Assembly: GCF_037893015.1 (NCBI RefSeq)
Contig: NC_133666.1
Location: 265,587,530 to 265,651,529, forward strand
Length of the DNA stretch: 64,000 nt
Direction: 5' to 3'
From: Macrotis lagotis
Lineage: Eukaryota > Chordata > Mammalia > Peramelemorphia > Peramelidae
A model generated the notes under the pieces. That model saw only the letters and a program-made list of their open reading frames with translations, was not told where the DNA came from and did not search any database. A program made the position numbers and the translations under genes. Below are positions 47,609-57,989 of the stretch, piece by piece (within the stretch, counting starts at the first letter, position 1; every line of letters starts with the position of its first letter).

Positions 47609-47889
47609 GGTTATCCTCCAAAACATTATCCCTCTCTATAAAGGTAAAGGGAATAGATTGTCCTAAGACAAACACAGGGGTGTTTTCCTTTTAGTCATTG
47701 CTGGCAAAATTCTTGTCAGAGTCCTCCTTAATAGACTGAACCTGTACCTGGAAGATAGTACCAGAATGACTTCAGAGGGGTTTGAGGAATAGTCAATATG
47801 GTATTTGCTGGACCATAAATCGCATATTAGCCTTCTTTGATGTCCTTGGATGAATTTATGAGAAGTCAAGCTAACCAAAATATCATTAT

Positions 47890-48300
47890 CAAACATTAAT
47901 ACCTCCCCAAGTGGGCTTTTCTATGCATTCTGGGTAGCCACATGTTCATTCCATCAAAGCTATATATGGCCCTTTCATAGCAACAAACTTCTCCCTGTAT
48001 TACAAAATTAACACAACCTATTAAAAACACATCACTTCTTATCCTATTTAATCCCCTAGTTTCACCCAGTTCAGCACCCTGCCTCCCTTTGGTACAGAAT
48101 CCTGGGGGAGTGACTCCCATCTCCCTCTCCAAGGGAGGACCCACTGAGGTAAGGGTAGCACCTTGCCTTCCCTGGGTGCAGAGTCCGATGGGGAATATGA
48201 CCCTTTCCCCCAAATAAGCACACTTTGCTTGACTTGGACACAGTCTGCATGTTGCAATTCTTCAGAAATGGCTTGAGTCATAATTCTTTAGAGACAACAC
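47890..48300 (-). other. Possible LTR or U3-like region with 84-bp imperfect tandem repeat
   Basis: 'agcaccctgcctccctttgg' at 48073 recurs as 'agcaccttgccttccctggg' at 48157. The similarity continues for about 50 bp, giving an 84-bp period. The minus strand has an open frame of 105 codons (47896-48213) that contains the repeat twice (CTQGRQGA, CTKGRQGA), with no known domain. Repeated enhancers of this size are usual in retroviral U3, and a TATA-like 'ccatatatagctt' lies downstream on the minus strand. It could also be a plain tandem repeat. Confidence 0.35.
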
Positions 48301-49162
48301 TACAAAAATAATCCCATTTCTCTTTAAGTTGAACCTTAAATACTGGGTAGGACTTTTGAGCTCATGAATTGTGAGGTAGGGTACTTCTAAAAGCAGAATT
48401 ACTGGCTCTCAATGTTGGTAGGGCTAGGAGAAGCCATCTAGTTCAAGAGGCAATGGAACAAGAATCCTTCCAAAATTAGGGAACAATGTGAGCAGAGGCA
48501 TAGAAACAGGAACTCACAAAACTCATATTGGGGTAGTGGTGGACCTACCAGTAGCCCATCTAATCTTGAAATACAGTCATTAAAAGGGAAAAGTATGAAA
48601 TAAATCAGAAAAGGTAGTATAGTTCCAAATTGTGGAGAATTTTAAATTCCAGGCTGAAAAGTTTGGACTTCATTTGGTGGGGACAGTCATTAAAGATTTT
48701 TTTAATGGAGCATGACCAGAACTATAGCAGGTGACAGAGTATGGAGAAAGGAAAAACCGAAAATTTGGCTGTCAGAAAATTAGACTTTCTACTCATACCA
48801 TTTAATTGATTCTAATCTGCTTGTCTTCTCAATTCACTGAAAATCTCCTAAACTTTGATGAAAGAGCAAATGGTTATACAAATGGTTGATGATTGCTTTG
48901 TTAGAGACCAAATAAACTGATATATTTTAGCATATGCTAGTTTAAACTATATCCTCTCTTGTTACCAAAAAAACAAAACAAAACCCAAAACACCACCAAT
49001 AGAAATGAGTCAATTTGCAGTGATATTCTCCCTGATTCAGGAAAAGATATCATGAGGAAAATGAGAAATCCTAATTTAAAGTGTTTATTAAGTTATAAGA
49101 CATATTTAGTTACTAAGAAGAAAAGAGGGTAGAAAATGGACAATCTCAAAAAAGAAGATAAT
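48301..49162. other. No recognised feature
   Basis: AT-rich. Around 48620-48790 words such as 'cattaaagatttttttaatg' and 'atggagaaaggaaaaaccga' have the style of an old LINE interior, unassigned. Confidence 0.35.
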
Positions 49163-49323
49163 ATCATCACCAAGATGCAAGAAGACAACTTTTCAACATA
49201 GCTTCTATATCTATACACATACACACACGTATATACACACACAAACATATATATAATATATGTATATTATATATATGTGGCTTTGATCACCACCAAGATG
49301 CAAGAAGATAACTTTTCAACATA
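49163..49323. repeat. 38-bp direct repeat, 123-bp spacing, with TA/CA tracts
   Basis: The word from 49163 to 49200 (caccaagatgcaagaag within it) recurs at 49286-49323 with two substitutions. The DNA between holds (CA)n and (TA)n. A tandem segmental duplication is the simplest reading. A retroposed insertion is unlikely, since no element lies between. Confidence 0.85.
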
Positions 49324-50884
49324 AGATATATAGATATATCTATCTATATCTATATCTATATCCAATTTTGAATAACTGCTGTTCCTTGAAACAAAGTAAT
49401 GATTCAGCAAAATGAGATTATTCCTTGACTCCTTTATTCTGTGCCTATTTTCAAAAAATTACCCTACAGAGATGAAGATCTTTGTAAATATAGTTCTCCA
49501 GGAGCCTCAAATAATGCAAGCATGTGCTTCTTAAACCCTAGAAGTTTATTGGTATTTACTCTTTATTATTTATAGTTAAAAAAAAGATAAAGATAATATG
49601 ATTATAGCTAATTAGAAATGCCATCAGCAGTAGTCCCCACCATTCCCCCCCTTTAAATTATTTTTATTCTCTACTCTGAAAATGGTAATGCTGTATAGAA
49701 TTCTCCTATTCCCAGTTCTGCTGCTTTCTATAGTTATTGTACTTTGTAGTAGGTGAAAGATGAAATGTTTGAGGAAATAAAGTTCAATCTTCTGAGCATA
49801 TTTATTTATAAAGCAAGTAATTCGTGGCAATTGCCCAACAAAGCAGGATACCTCAGTCCCCTCAATCTTCTCAGCCAACAAATAACTTTCTTCAAATCCA
49901 AATGCAAATGTTACCTGAAAGTGTGGAGTTGAATGATATTTACTCAAGTCACAACATCCCATTTAAAGTCCATGATATGATGCTCAATCATCCAATCATA
50001 GACTTTGGACTCAGTGAGAAAAATCTCAAAATCCTCCAAACCATAATTATATTATATCAGAATTATGTTTGTAAAGGTGAGAAAACTTAGCTTACCAAAG
50101 TGGTCTCAGCTTTGATTTTCTCCAGGTTTCCTTCCCCACTGCTATGCCTTCTTTGATAGGGGGGGAAAAAAATTTTGGGAAGTTTTAAAATGATGATGCT
50201 AGATTGTCTATTCTCTTATCAGTCATATCTTTGCATTAGCTGATAGTAGGGTTTACCCTGGGAGACAAGGGAAAGATAAGTGCAGATACACCATGCCTAA
50301 GGAAAGCTTTTATACCATCTTATGAATGGAAGAAAATGACTACCAACAATCAACAGCTGAGTTACCCCTTTGCCATGTGAGTTTTAAAAAGTTAAGCAGA
50401 CATAATTTGATTAATTAATACTGCTAGCATATTATCAACAAAATGGGCAGTGATGCTTTTGAAAGCCAAAGATTAATCGTAGTGCTGGCTCACAGTTTAT
50501 ATGTCCTCATAAGAGTGAGTGTTACTGAGTGTGGCTATCAACTGATTGGTTAATAATTAATTAATGGGAGAGAATGAATATAACAATAAGAGGTGGACCT
50601 GTTCTAATAACAAGCTTGGGGATATACTTTTAATCACCTCATATACTTCCAAATCACCTCCGACCTCAGGGAATTTAATCACTGAACAGACCTTGAGTAA
50701 AGCATAATAGTGGAGTTTGAACAAGATTGTTAAGAAAATTAATCCCATCTCATTATCAAAAGAGTTCTTCAGAGACTGAGTCTTGAAATGAGGATTTTAG
50801 AAAAAAAGGGAAGAACTCTGGGTCTTCCCAAATCATTGATTATTAATAATTATTTTAGCACATGTAGCTACTATGTTTGAGCCT
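49324..50884. other. No assigned feature
   Basis: AT-rich DNA. 50390-50580 holds clustered TAAT and ATTA words ('tgattaattaatactgctag', 'taataattaattaatgggag') without repeat landmarks. The 112-codon minus frame at 49624-49962 has no domain. Confidence 0.3.
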
Positions 50885-51170
50885 ACTTTCTCCTAGACTC
50901 TGTTGTTGTCGTTTGTCCTTCTTTCTTGAAGAAGATCATGACATCAGGGAAGATGATACCTTGATAAGCACTTGAATTGGATTTGAGTGAGGGGGGACTG
51001 TGTTAAGTCACCAGCCTCACTTTCTCCTCTCGAACCAACTGGGTCCAATGGCCAGATATAAATCAGGGTGACTGAAGATGGCCCTGGATGCAGAGATCAG
51101 TCTTAAGTTACTTGCCCAAGGTTACATAGCTAGTGTTAAGTGTCTTGAGATCAGATTGGGATAGCTAGGT
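50885..51170 (+). repeat. Marsupial SINE of a second type
   Basis: 'tgttgttgtcgtttgtcctt', 'tcttgaagaagatcatgaca', 'ggatttgagtgaggggggac', 'tgtgttaagtcaccagcctc', 'aaccaactgggtccaatggc' and 'tgactgaagatggccctgga' match a widespread marsupial interspersed repeat that I know by sequence but cannot name safely. A tRNA-SINE-like scrap follows at 51105-51170. Confidence 0.65.
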
Positions 51171-51715
51171 AGAGTACATGTCAGGAGGAACTAAGGAACT
51201 AAGCTCAAATCTTTTATCCTAGAATCCATATGTAATAGTGGGAGAGCAAGTCACAGAATTATGAGGGATGAGTGATTTATATTAACTATTTTTATCATGT
51301 CATCATAGTAAATACACCTCCTAAAAACTACTGACGGTTGACTGACTAAATGATCTTCAACTATTAATACTTGGAGGAAACACACTAGGGGAGGCTTGGC
51401 CTATTGACTTTAAGAGAATCACCTCTGAATTTTCATAGGTGCTATTAGAACCCTAAGGAGATATTGGTCAATCCATAGGGACCTGAAACTCATCTATAAG
51501 AGGCAGAGTTAAGAAAAGAAGTCCAGGAATTTATATGGACTTCTAGATCTGTCCCCTGATCTTTGCTTCTGGAAACAGATGTTTTCTTTGTATTTGCCAT
51601 CACATAACATTCTGTATTTTTCTTATGTTGTTTTCAATTCTATATTGTGTCGTCATCATATATGTGTGGGAAATAACATCTCTCCTCTCCCATCCCCACC
51701 CAACCCTTAACACAC
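51171..51715. other. No recognised feature
   Basis: Mixed non-coding DNA without landmarks. Confidence 0.4.
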
Positions 51716-51717
51716 AC

Positions 51718-51770
51718 ATGGTTGTAAGCTCCTTGAGGGCAGAGACTCTATCTCATTTTATATTCATATT
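51718..51770 (+). repeat. L2 3' UTR scrap
   Basis: 'tggttgtaagctccttgagg' followed by 'gcagagactctatctcattt' is the L2 3' UTR motif. Confidence 0.7.
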
Positions 51771-52640
51771 AAATATTTATTTCTTTCATTTAATTCAATA
51801 CTGAATGAACCTAATACCTTTCTAAACTGGGACTGGGATGGGAGAAGAGGAGTAATAACTACTATACTGGTGTCATGAAGGAATTCCACCCTGAAAATTA
51901 AGTTTAAAGCAATGAGGTGACAAAATGTTTAAATTCCAGTTTCACTTTGAGTAATTATATGAAAAAAATTTATTGTACTTGGGTAATGAGAGGAGTCCTT
52001 GATTAATCAGAAAAAGCTTCCTTTCATGGAACCATTGATATACTCTGATGTTGAATGACCTTTGTTTTTTTCTGAGATGATCCAGTAAATTCTATTTGTC
52101 CCTGGGTGTTCCTTGACCTGGGGTGGGATTGTGTGAGATAGCCATGACCATAGTTATAAAGTTTTGAAAATTGACTAAGTGGGTGTTCTTTTTAGGTTCT
52201 TTTCAGTCTTTCTCTTAGATTTGATGGGGCATTGGTTGTTTGGTGGGGAGAGTACAAAATATTCTACCCTCTTTCTCACCTTTCTCACCCATAAGTATGT
52301 ATGGTAAGAATGTGAACTTTCAATGATGATCCTGAGTCCCTGATGACTTTCTTCCTCTCCACCATTATCCTCCTTGAAAGAAGACCAGTCCAATGTATAA
52401 TCTGAGGCCTAGCAGGGGTCTCCTCCCACAAGGAACTTCTCTTGATTCATAAAGGCCTAGACTCACCTTCCAGAGGGCTAACTCTACCTAACTAAAGAAG
52501 TTGTTCTGTTTTGTATTTTTAATCAAATTCCACCTCAAAGGAAAGCCTCTAGGAAAAGTTCTAAAATGAAATATTAGATGTGGCTCCTATCTATAGTTCC
52601 TATAAAAGTGTTTAATAGAATCTTCTAAAAAAGTTACTCA
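51771..52640. other. No recognised feature
   Basis: Non-coding; the 72-codon minus frame at 52175-52393 shows no domain. Confidence 0.4.
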
Positions 52641-53220
52641 AGAATGTCCATCAATGAGGGATGGCTGAACAAATTGTGGTATATGTACATTTTGGAACAC
52701 TATTGTTCTATTAAAAACCAGGAGGGATTGGAATTCAGAGAAGCCTGGAAAGACTTGCATGAACTTATGCTAAGCAAGAAGAGCAGAACTAGAAGAACAT
52801 TGTACACTATAATAGCAACAAGGGGTTATGATCAACCTTAATGGACTTGCTCATTTCATCAGTACAATAATCAAGGGCAATTTTAGGGTATCTGTGATGA
52901 AGAATATGATCTGTATCCAAAGAAAGAACTATGGAATTTAGACAAAGACCAAAGACTATTATCTTCAATTTAAAAAACAAAAAGTTGAATTATATACTAC
53001 GTAATTTTGCTATCTCTTACATTTTATTTTTTTCTCAAAGATACGATTTTTCTCTCAACACATTTAATTTTGATCTATGTAGAGCATGGAAACAATGTAA
53101 AGATTATCAGACTGCCTTCTGTGGGGGGGGTTGATAGATAGAAACTACTATTGTATATAACTGGAAAATATAAAAATATATAAATATATAAATATAAAAT
53201 ATTTATATTTAAAAAGTTAA
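52641..53220 (+). mobile_element. L1 3' end, 5'-truncated
   Basis: 'gtccatcaatgagggatggc', 'acactattgttctattaaaa', 'gcctggaaagacttgcatga', 'atggacttgctcatttcatc', 'acaatgtaaagattatcaga' and 'ctgccttctgtggggggggt', then an AT-rich tail. Flanking aaaaagtta words suggest a short target-site duplication. Confidence 0.85.
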
Positions 53221-53599
53221 TATAATATTTTTGAGAATCAAGTGTAGGATACATTTATTTTCTGCATAAAATGAAAAATATATATACTCTTTTTATTAAT
53301 ATTAATATATGCACTCATTTATTAGAAAAGAAATTTTTATTTTTTTAGCTAAGAAAAATGAATATCTAGGTACTATTTATTTCATGTTGAGTTAATATTT
53401 AGAAGTGTAAAGGGTATAGACTGGGAGTCAGGAAAATCTTGGGATGAAATATTGACTCTGAGACATACTAGTTTAATATAAGATTGCCTTCTTTCTATAG
53501 TGAGTCAGAGAAAGTGACCCTTCATTTTGGTAAAAGACCCAGATCATCCAACTCTTATTCTCCAGACTTAGCTACTGTGCCTCAGGTAGGGTACTTTTC

Positions 53600-53680
53600 C
53601 ACCATCCTCTTTTTCAGCTCCCTTTTATATGTTGTTTGCTTCTATTAGAATGTAAATCTCCAAGATACAGAGACAACTTT
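53600..53680 (+). repeat. L2 3' UTR scrap
   Basis: 'cttctattagaatgtaaatc' preceded by 'ttttcagctcccttttatat' is L2-like. Confidence 0.5.
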
Positions 53681-53681
53681 T

Positions 53682-53818
53682 TTCAACATGACTTCATATA
53701 CATGTGGCTTTGAATATCTGCTATCTGTGTGGGGTGGGGGGGAATAGAATTTGGAATTCAAGAGTTAAAAATGTTAAGAATTGTTTTAACAAATAATTGG
53801 GAAAAAATAAAATATTTT
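53682..53818 (+). mobile_element. L1 3' terminus scrap
   Basis: 'caacatgacttcatatacat', 'gaatttggaattcaagagtt' and 'aacaaataattgggaaaaaa' are the last part of the 3' UTR of the L1 type seen at 33205. Confidence 0.65.
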
Positions 53819-54110
53819 TCTGTCCTTCCCTCTCCCTCTTAAGGAGCTACCTTTTCATACCCAAAATAATCTGCTCAATATATCATTACAGTTGTATTAG
53901 TCACCAAATAGTCTTCAAATTCCTCCTCCTCCAGAATGAGTGGTCAAAGATACTAAGTTGTAGGAGTGAGTCAAGCTTCAGCTGCTCCCCTGTTCCTCAA
54001 ACTTCTTCCTAGCAAATGGAGTAATTCTATGTGCTTAACTTGAAAAATGTGTCTAGATTAAAGGTAATGAAGACCGCCCTTTCAAGGGTACATTAAGTAG
54101 GAAGGTGCGT
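53819..54110. other. No recognised feature
   Basis: Non-coding, no landmarks. Confidence 0.4.
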
Positions 54111-54114
54111 TTCT

Positions 54115-54275
54115 TTTATTTTTTAAGAAAGATTTTATTAATTTTGAGTTTTACAATTTTTCCCCCATCCTTGCTTCCCTCCCCCCACCCCCACAGAAGG
54201 CAGTCTGTTAGTCTTTACATTGTTTCCATGGTATACATTGATCTCAGTTGAATGCAATGAGAGGGAAATCATATG
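54115..54275 (-). mobile_element. L1 3' terminus, minus strand, heavily truncated
   Basis: 'gaaagattttattaattttg', 'tttacaatttttcccccatc', 'ccctccccccacccccacag', 'ctttacattgtttccatggt' and 'gagagggaaatcatatggaa' are the reversed L1 3' UTR, as at 33590-33730. Confidence 0.85.
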
Positions 54276-54924
54276 GAAGATATATTTCTAATGATTTCTA
54301 AGACTACCACCATTCATTTCTCAGGATTGCTCACTCCAGCTTCATGCAATACTGAACCTCTCCCTCTCTTGTCTCATCATCTTCCATCTCAGAGTTTTTT
54401 TTTAAGCATATGGTCTTTTCAATCATAGCTGCCTACTGCATTGCCAATGCTTCATTTGTGTTTCCAAAGAACATTCTGTGCTTTGAGGAAAATAAAGCTG
54501 TTCTCAAATCCTGGTACCCTAAACTGCCCTTAAAGCAGTGAAACTTTTTTTAGAAAGTTGAACCAAGTCAGGACTCTAGTTCATTTCAGATGTGTTACAT
54601 CACAAGAAAAATAGTGGATTGGTTCAAGTAAGCATTATGGATGAAGTGGTCCTAGAATTATTGTGTTGTTGGATTTGTAGACATTGTCTCAGGGATCAGA
54701 AACAGGACCAAAGCATAAATCTCATGCAAGTGAGGTCAAGAAACAGCTGCAGAAAGAGCAGGTTGTTGAGGTGCCCAGAAAAAAAAGTTTCAGATATTCA
54801 GTAGGTCTTCGATTCTGAAGCTGAATAAGTGAGGAAGAGACTTGGAATCACAAGATTGAGGTGGAATGTCAGCCCTGGAATTTTCTACAACTGGATGAGG
54901 TAGTGTAATGGAATAGGTAACCTT
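54276..54924. other. No recognised feature
   Basis: Non-coding flank of the full-length L1. A 70-codon plus frame at 54592-54804 is without domain. Confidence 0.4.
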
Positions 54925-55579
54925 AAGATCCCTTATGGAGTCTACTTCTGAGGTGGGGCCAAGATGGTAGCATGAAGCTAACATGCTCCCAGAGCTTTTC
55001 CCTACCAAAGAGAAACAAAGCCTCTTAACTTTCATTCATTTTCATTTAATGTTTTTATTTTTTCATTTCATTTTATTCACTTTCCATTTCATTCAAGCTA
55101 CAGATCCCATGAAGAAAAGGAAGACCCAAAGATGTTTTCAATGAAGATATCATGGAGTACCTTAAGTGAAGGTCTGTCTGGGGTGGGGGTGGGGGGGGAG
55201 TAAAGTCCAAGGGGCAGGAGAGTGGGGAAAGCCTAGTGGAAGATTTTTAGCCACAGTAGAGTCCAGATCCAGACAGTTTGACAACATCAGAGAGCCCAGC
55301 AACTAGATGGCAAGCCAACAGGGAGGTCCTAACCCCAAAGTCTGAACCCTGGGAATACCAGGGGAAAAGACAGGCTTGAGTTGGGAACAAACCACTAAGT
55401 CAGCACCTGGACAAAAAGAAGGAACTAAACCTCTGCAAAGGCAAAGCCTGGACTGTATGGGCAATATCTTGGCCAACTTCAAACCAGGGATCAGACCCCA
55501 GACCTGGAAAAAAAAAAAGCTTGGATCTATACTCCCTATACCACAGGTGTAAAGCTAAAACAACAAAGATAAGCAAAAA

Positions 55580-56760
55580 AAAAAACAACTAAAAACTAAA
55601 AGATCAGTCATTATAGAAAACTACTTTTCAGATAAAAATAATAATGCTATTGTTAGAAGAAATCAGTGAAAAATCACTTACAAGGGAAGTCTCAAAACAA
55701 TCTATGAATCAGACTCAAATTCAAAAGCTCATAGAAGAGCTTTAAAAAAGAATATCAAAACTAAAGAAGAGAGGGAGGAGAAAAATATAAAAAAGAGATG
55801 AGTCATACAGGAAAATTATGAAAAATTGACCAGAGAATTCAACACCTTTAAAAAGGAAACACAAAAGGTAATTGAAGAAAATAAAACCCTAAGAATTACA
55901 ATTTAACAAATAGAAACTGATGAATCAATGAATTTATAAGATTCCATCAAACAGAATAAAAAAGGTTGAAAAAATTGAAGAAAACATAAAGTACCTTTTA
56001 GGAAAAACAAATGATCTGGAAAATAAATCCAAGAAAGATAATCTATGAATCATCAGACTACTAGAAAGCCTAGATCAAAAAAAGAATCTGGAAAACAGCA
56101 TGCAGGAAATAATTAGGGAAAACTGTCCAAATCTCCTAGAAAAAGAAGACAATATAACCACTGAAAGAATACACAGAAGGCAGCTAGGTGCCTCAGTAGA
56201 TAGAGCACTGGCCCTGGAGGCAGGAAAACCTGAGTTCAAATCCAGCCTCAGACACTTAATAATTACCTAACTGTGTGATCTTGGGCAAGCCACTTAACCC
56301 CATTGCCTTGCAAAAAAAAGAAAGAATACACAGAACTTTCAAATGAAGGAGAAAATAACACAAACAGCAAAAAGGAAAAAGTTGAAATACAAAGAAAACA
56401 CAATCAGACTCACACAGGATCTATCAGCCTCAACAATGAAGGACTAAAGGATCTGGAATACCATATATTGGAGGGCAAAGGACCTGAGATTACAACCAAT
56501 AATTTACTACCCTGCAAAATTCAGCATATACTGTCATGGTAAAAGATGGCTGTTCAATGAAATAGAGGACTTCCAGAATTTTCTGAAGCAAAGACCAGAA
56601 CTAAAGAGAGAATTCAATTGCCAAATATGCAACTCAAGAGATTCATAAAAAGGTAAAGGAAAAGAGGAAGGAAAAAACAATAGCAAAACAAATGTTAATC
56701 AAGACCATCAAATTGTATACAAGCCTGAAAGGGAAGATATAAAACTTCTAACTTTTGAGA
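55580..56760 (+). pseudogene. L1 ORF1 remnant
   Basis: Lys/Glu-rich coding sequence with broken frames. 'atcataga' helical segment words are followed by NCPNLLEKEDN (near 56125), cut by the SINE at 56179. It resumes as SLNNEGLKDLEYHILEGKGP (56420-56480) and KQRPELKREF-like (near 56590). ORF1 proteins are RNA-binding chaperones that form trimers by a coiled coil. Here stops occur every few dozen codons. Boundaries approximate. Confidence 0.65.
56179..56319 (+). mobile_element. tRNA-derived SINE nested in L1 ORF1
   Basis: 'ggcagctaggtgcctcagta' to tail 'ttgcaaaaaaaa'. Flanked by gaaagaatacacagaa at 56163-56178 and 56320-56335, a perfect 16-bp duplication of ORF1 sequence. Confidence 0.95.
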
Positions 56761-56859
56761 ATTTTACTTCTCTCAAGACAATTAAAGGATCGAATATAAT
56801 TAAAGAGATTGAACTTAAAAGATATGAGCATAGTTGGATCTTATCTCTCCATTGAAGAG

Positions 56860-57640
56860 ATCCAAGTTGGCAGCACTATGTTTGAGACAAAAAATACCTT
56901 GATGAAAACTTAACTTTAAATTTAAGTTCTCAGTATCCTTTGATCCACTTTAATTTTGCTGTGCTGACAAAGGTTAGCACTTTCTCTGATGAGGCCATCA
57001 TAAACCAGAAGGTCCTGAGTCTGTGTCTCCCATAACTTAGAATTATTTGTAAAGTTCTCAAATCAGGCCTTGAGAGCCTCCTAGTACTTAAGAGTCCTTT
57101 AAGATTCTTATAGTTAATTAAATGAGGGTTTGACTTAATCCTTACTTCACTTAACAAGGGGTTAAGTACCCTGGGTGGGTGGGTGGGGTAAAGAGTGAGA
57201 GAAAATAGATTTGGGGGAGTGGTAAAAATAAAAAAAAAATCATGAAATAATTTGGCTTTGAATGAGACTTAGGCTCATGAAGATTGTCTGTCTTTGGAGG
57301 GTACTTGAAAAGGGAGCAAGCAAAAATGATTATAATTTGATGTAATTCAAGATTCTTGAAAAGTACTTCTATGAGACAGAAGAGGGGAAGGTATTTAGTG
57401 ACTGAGGCAATACTGCTTATCAAAAAATCAATCAATCTTTGATGGAACTTTGATAATACTTTGAGCTTATCAAGCAATTAATTGATCAATTGATTAAGCT
57501 GTGATTGATGATACCTGATTAATAGTACCTGAGTGATAAATAACTCCAGGTGAAGAGGCACAAAGATTTATACTTTTAGAGGGAAATAAGGGAGGGTGTG
57601 AACACTGAGTAAATTCTTTTCAATAGGTTTGGTCCAGAGA
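56860..57640. other. ORF1-ORF2 spacer of the L1, or an insert within it
   Basis: About 0.8 kb of a composition unlike the rest of the L1, with 'ggtgggtgggtggggtaaag' and clustered ATTGATC/GATCAAT palindromic words near 57475-57515. I could not decide whether it is the native spacer or a foreign insertion. Confidence 0.35.
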
Positions 57641-57675
57641 GGGTCCCACTTGGGTTTAAAAATCTATTCCACTCT

Positions 57676-57773
57676 TGGTCCTGGAGTCAGGAGAACCTGA
57701 GTTCAAATCCAGCCTCAGACACTTAATAATTACCTAGCTGTGTGGTCTTGGGCAAGCAAAAACCTAAAAAAAA
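57676..57773 (+). mobile_element. 5'-truncated SINE nested in L1 spacer
   Basis: Starts inside the element at 'tggtcctggagtcaggagaa' and lacks the 'cacttaaccccatttgcctt' segment before its tail. Flanked by aatctattccactct (57661-57675) and aatctatcctactct (57774-57788), a 15-bp duplication with two mismatches. Confidence 0.85.
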
Positions 57774-57989
57774 AATCTATCCTACTCTACAAGGAAGGGG
57801 GGGCAGGGAAAAAAAAGATAGGCAAAGAAGGGATTGATAAAAGGGATGGCAAAGTTATAACTGAAAATAAACTGAAAGTTACATTTTAAAGGAAAAATTA
57901 AAGGGAAAAAGAATAAAACCTTGGTGAAGAGAAATAAGAGGAAATAGAGGAAAGGAAAGGGAAAAGATAGCAAGGAGGGAAATACAGAA

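Larger units (their letters stand above)
45185..47850 (+). mobile_element. RTE-clade LINE, decayed (EN + RT)
   Basis: Reading across frameshifts gives the apurinic-like endonuclease segment (FAIKSNLVNKFECLPKG, then NDRLMTMRLLLVG near 46310-46400, and SWMNPYSKH, HLIDYIIVRRRDRKD near 46630-46710) and then the RT region (DSIPVEIYKLRG near 47490, LLVIAGKILVRVLLNRLNLY near 47690). This arrangement is the RTE clade, the family whose endonuclease was captured in ruminant CFDP2. Stops and frameshifts are everywhere, so no enzyme can be made. The 3' end is missing and the 5' boundary is uncertain. A SINE is inserted at 46056-46209. A 23-bp tandem duplication lies at 47563-47608. Short frames at 45450-45662, 45726-45926, 45843-46067 and 46768-46986 are shadows. 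Confidence 0.82.

Noticed and set aside
47896..48213. 105-codon minus-strand frame with repeated CT(Q/K)GRQGA
   Set aside because: The internal repeat comes from the 84-bp tandem DNA repeat. No domain and no coding signal beyond openness.
54592..54804. 70-codon frame upstream of the full-length L1
   Set aside because: It lies outside the target-site duplication, has no domain, and is of chance length.
57475..57515. Palindromic cluster as replication origin or operator
   Set aside because: Short ATTGATC words are expected in AT-rich L1-associated DNA; no further support.
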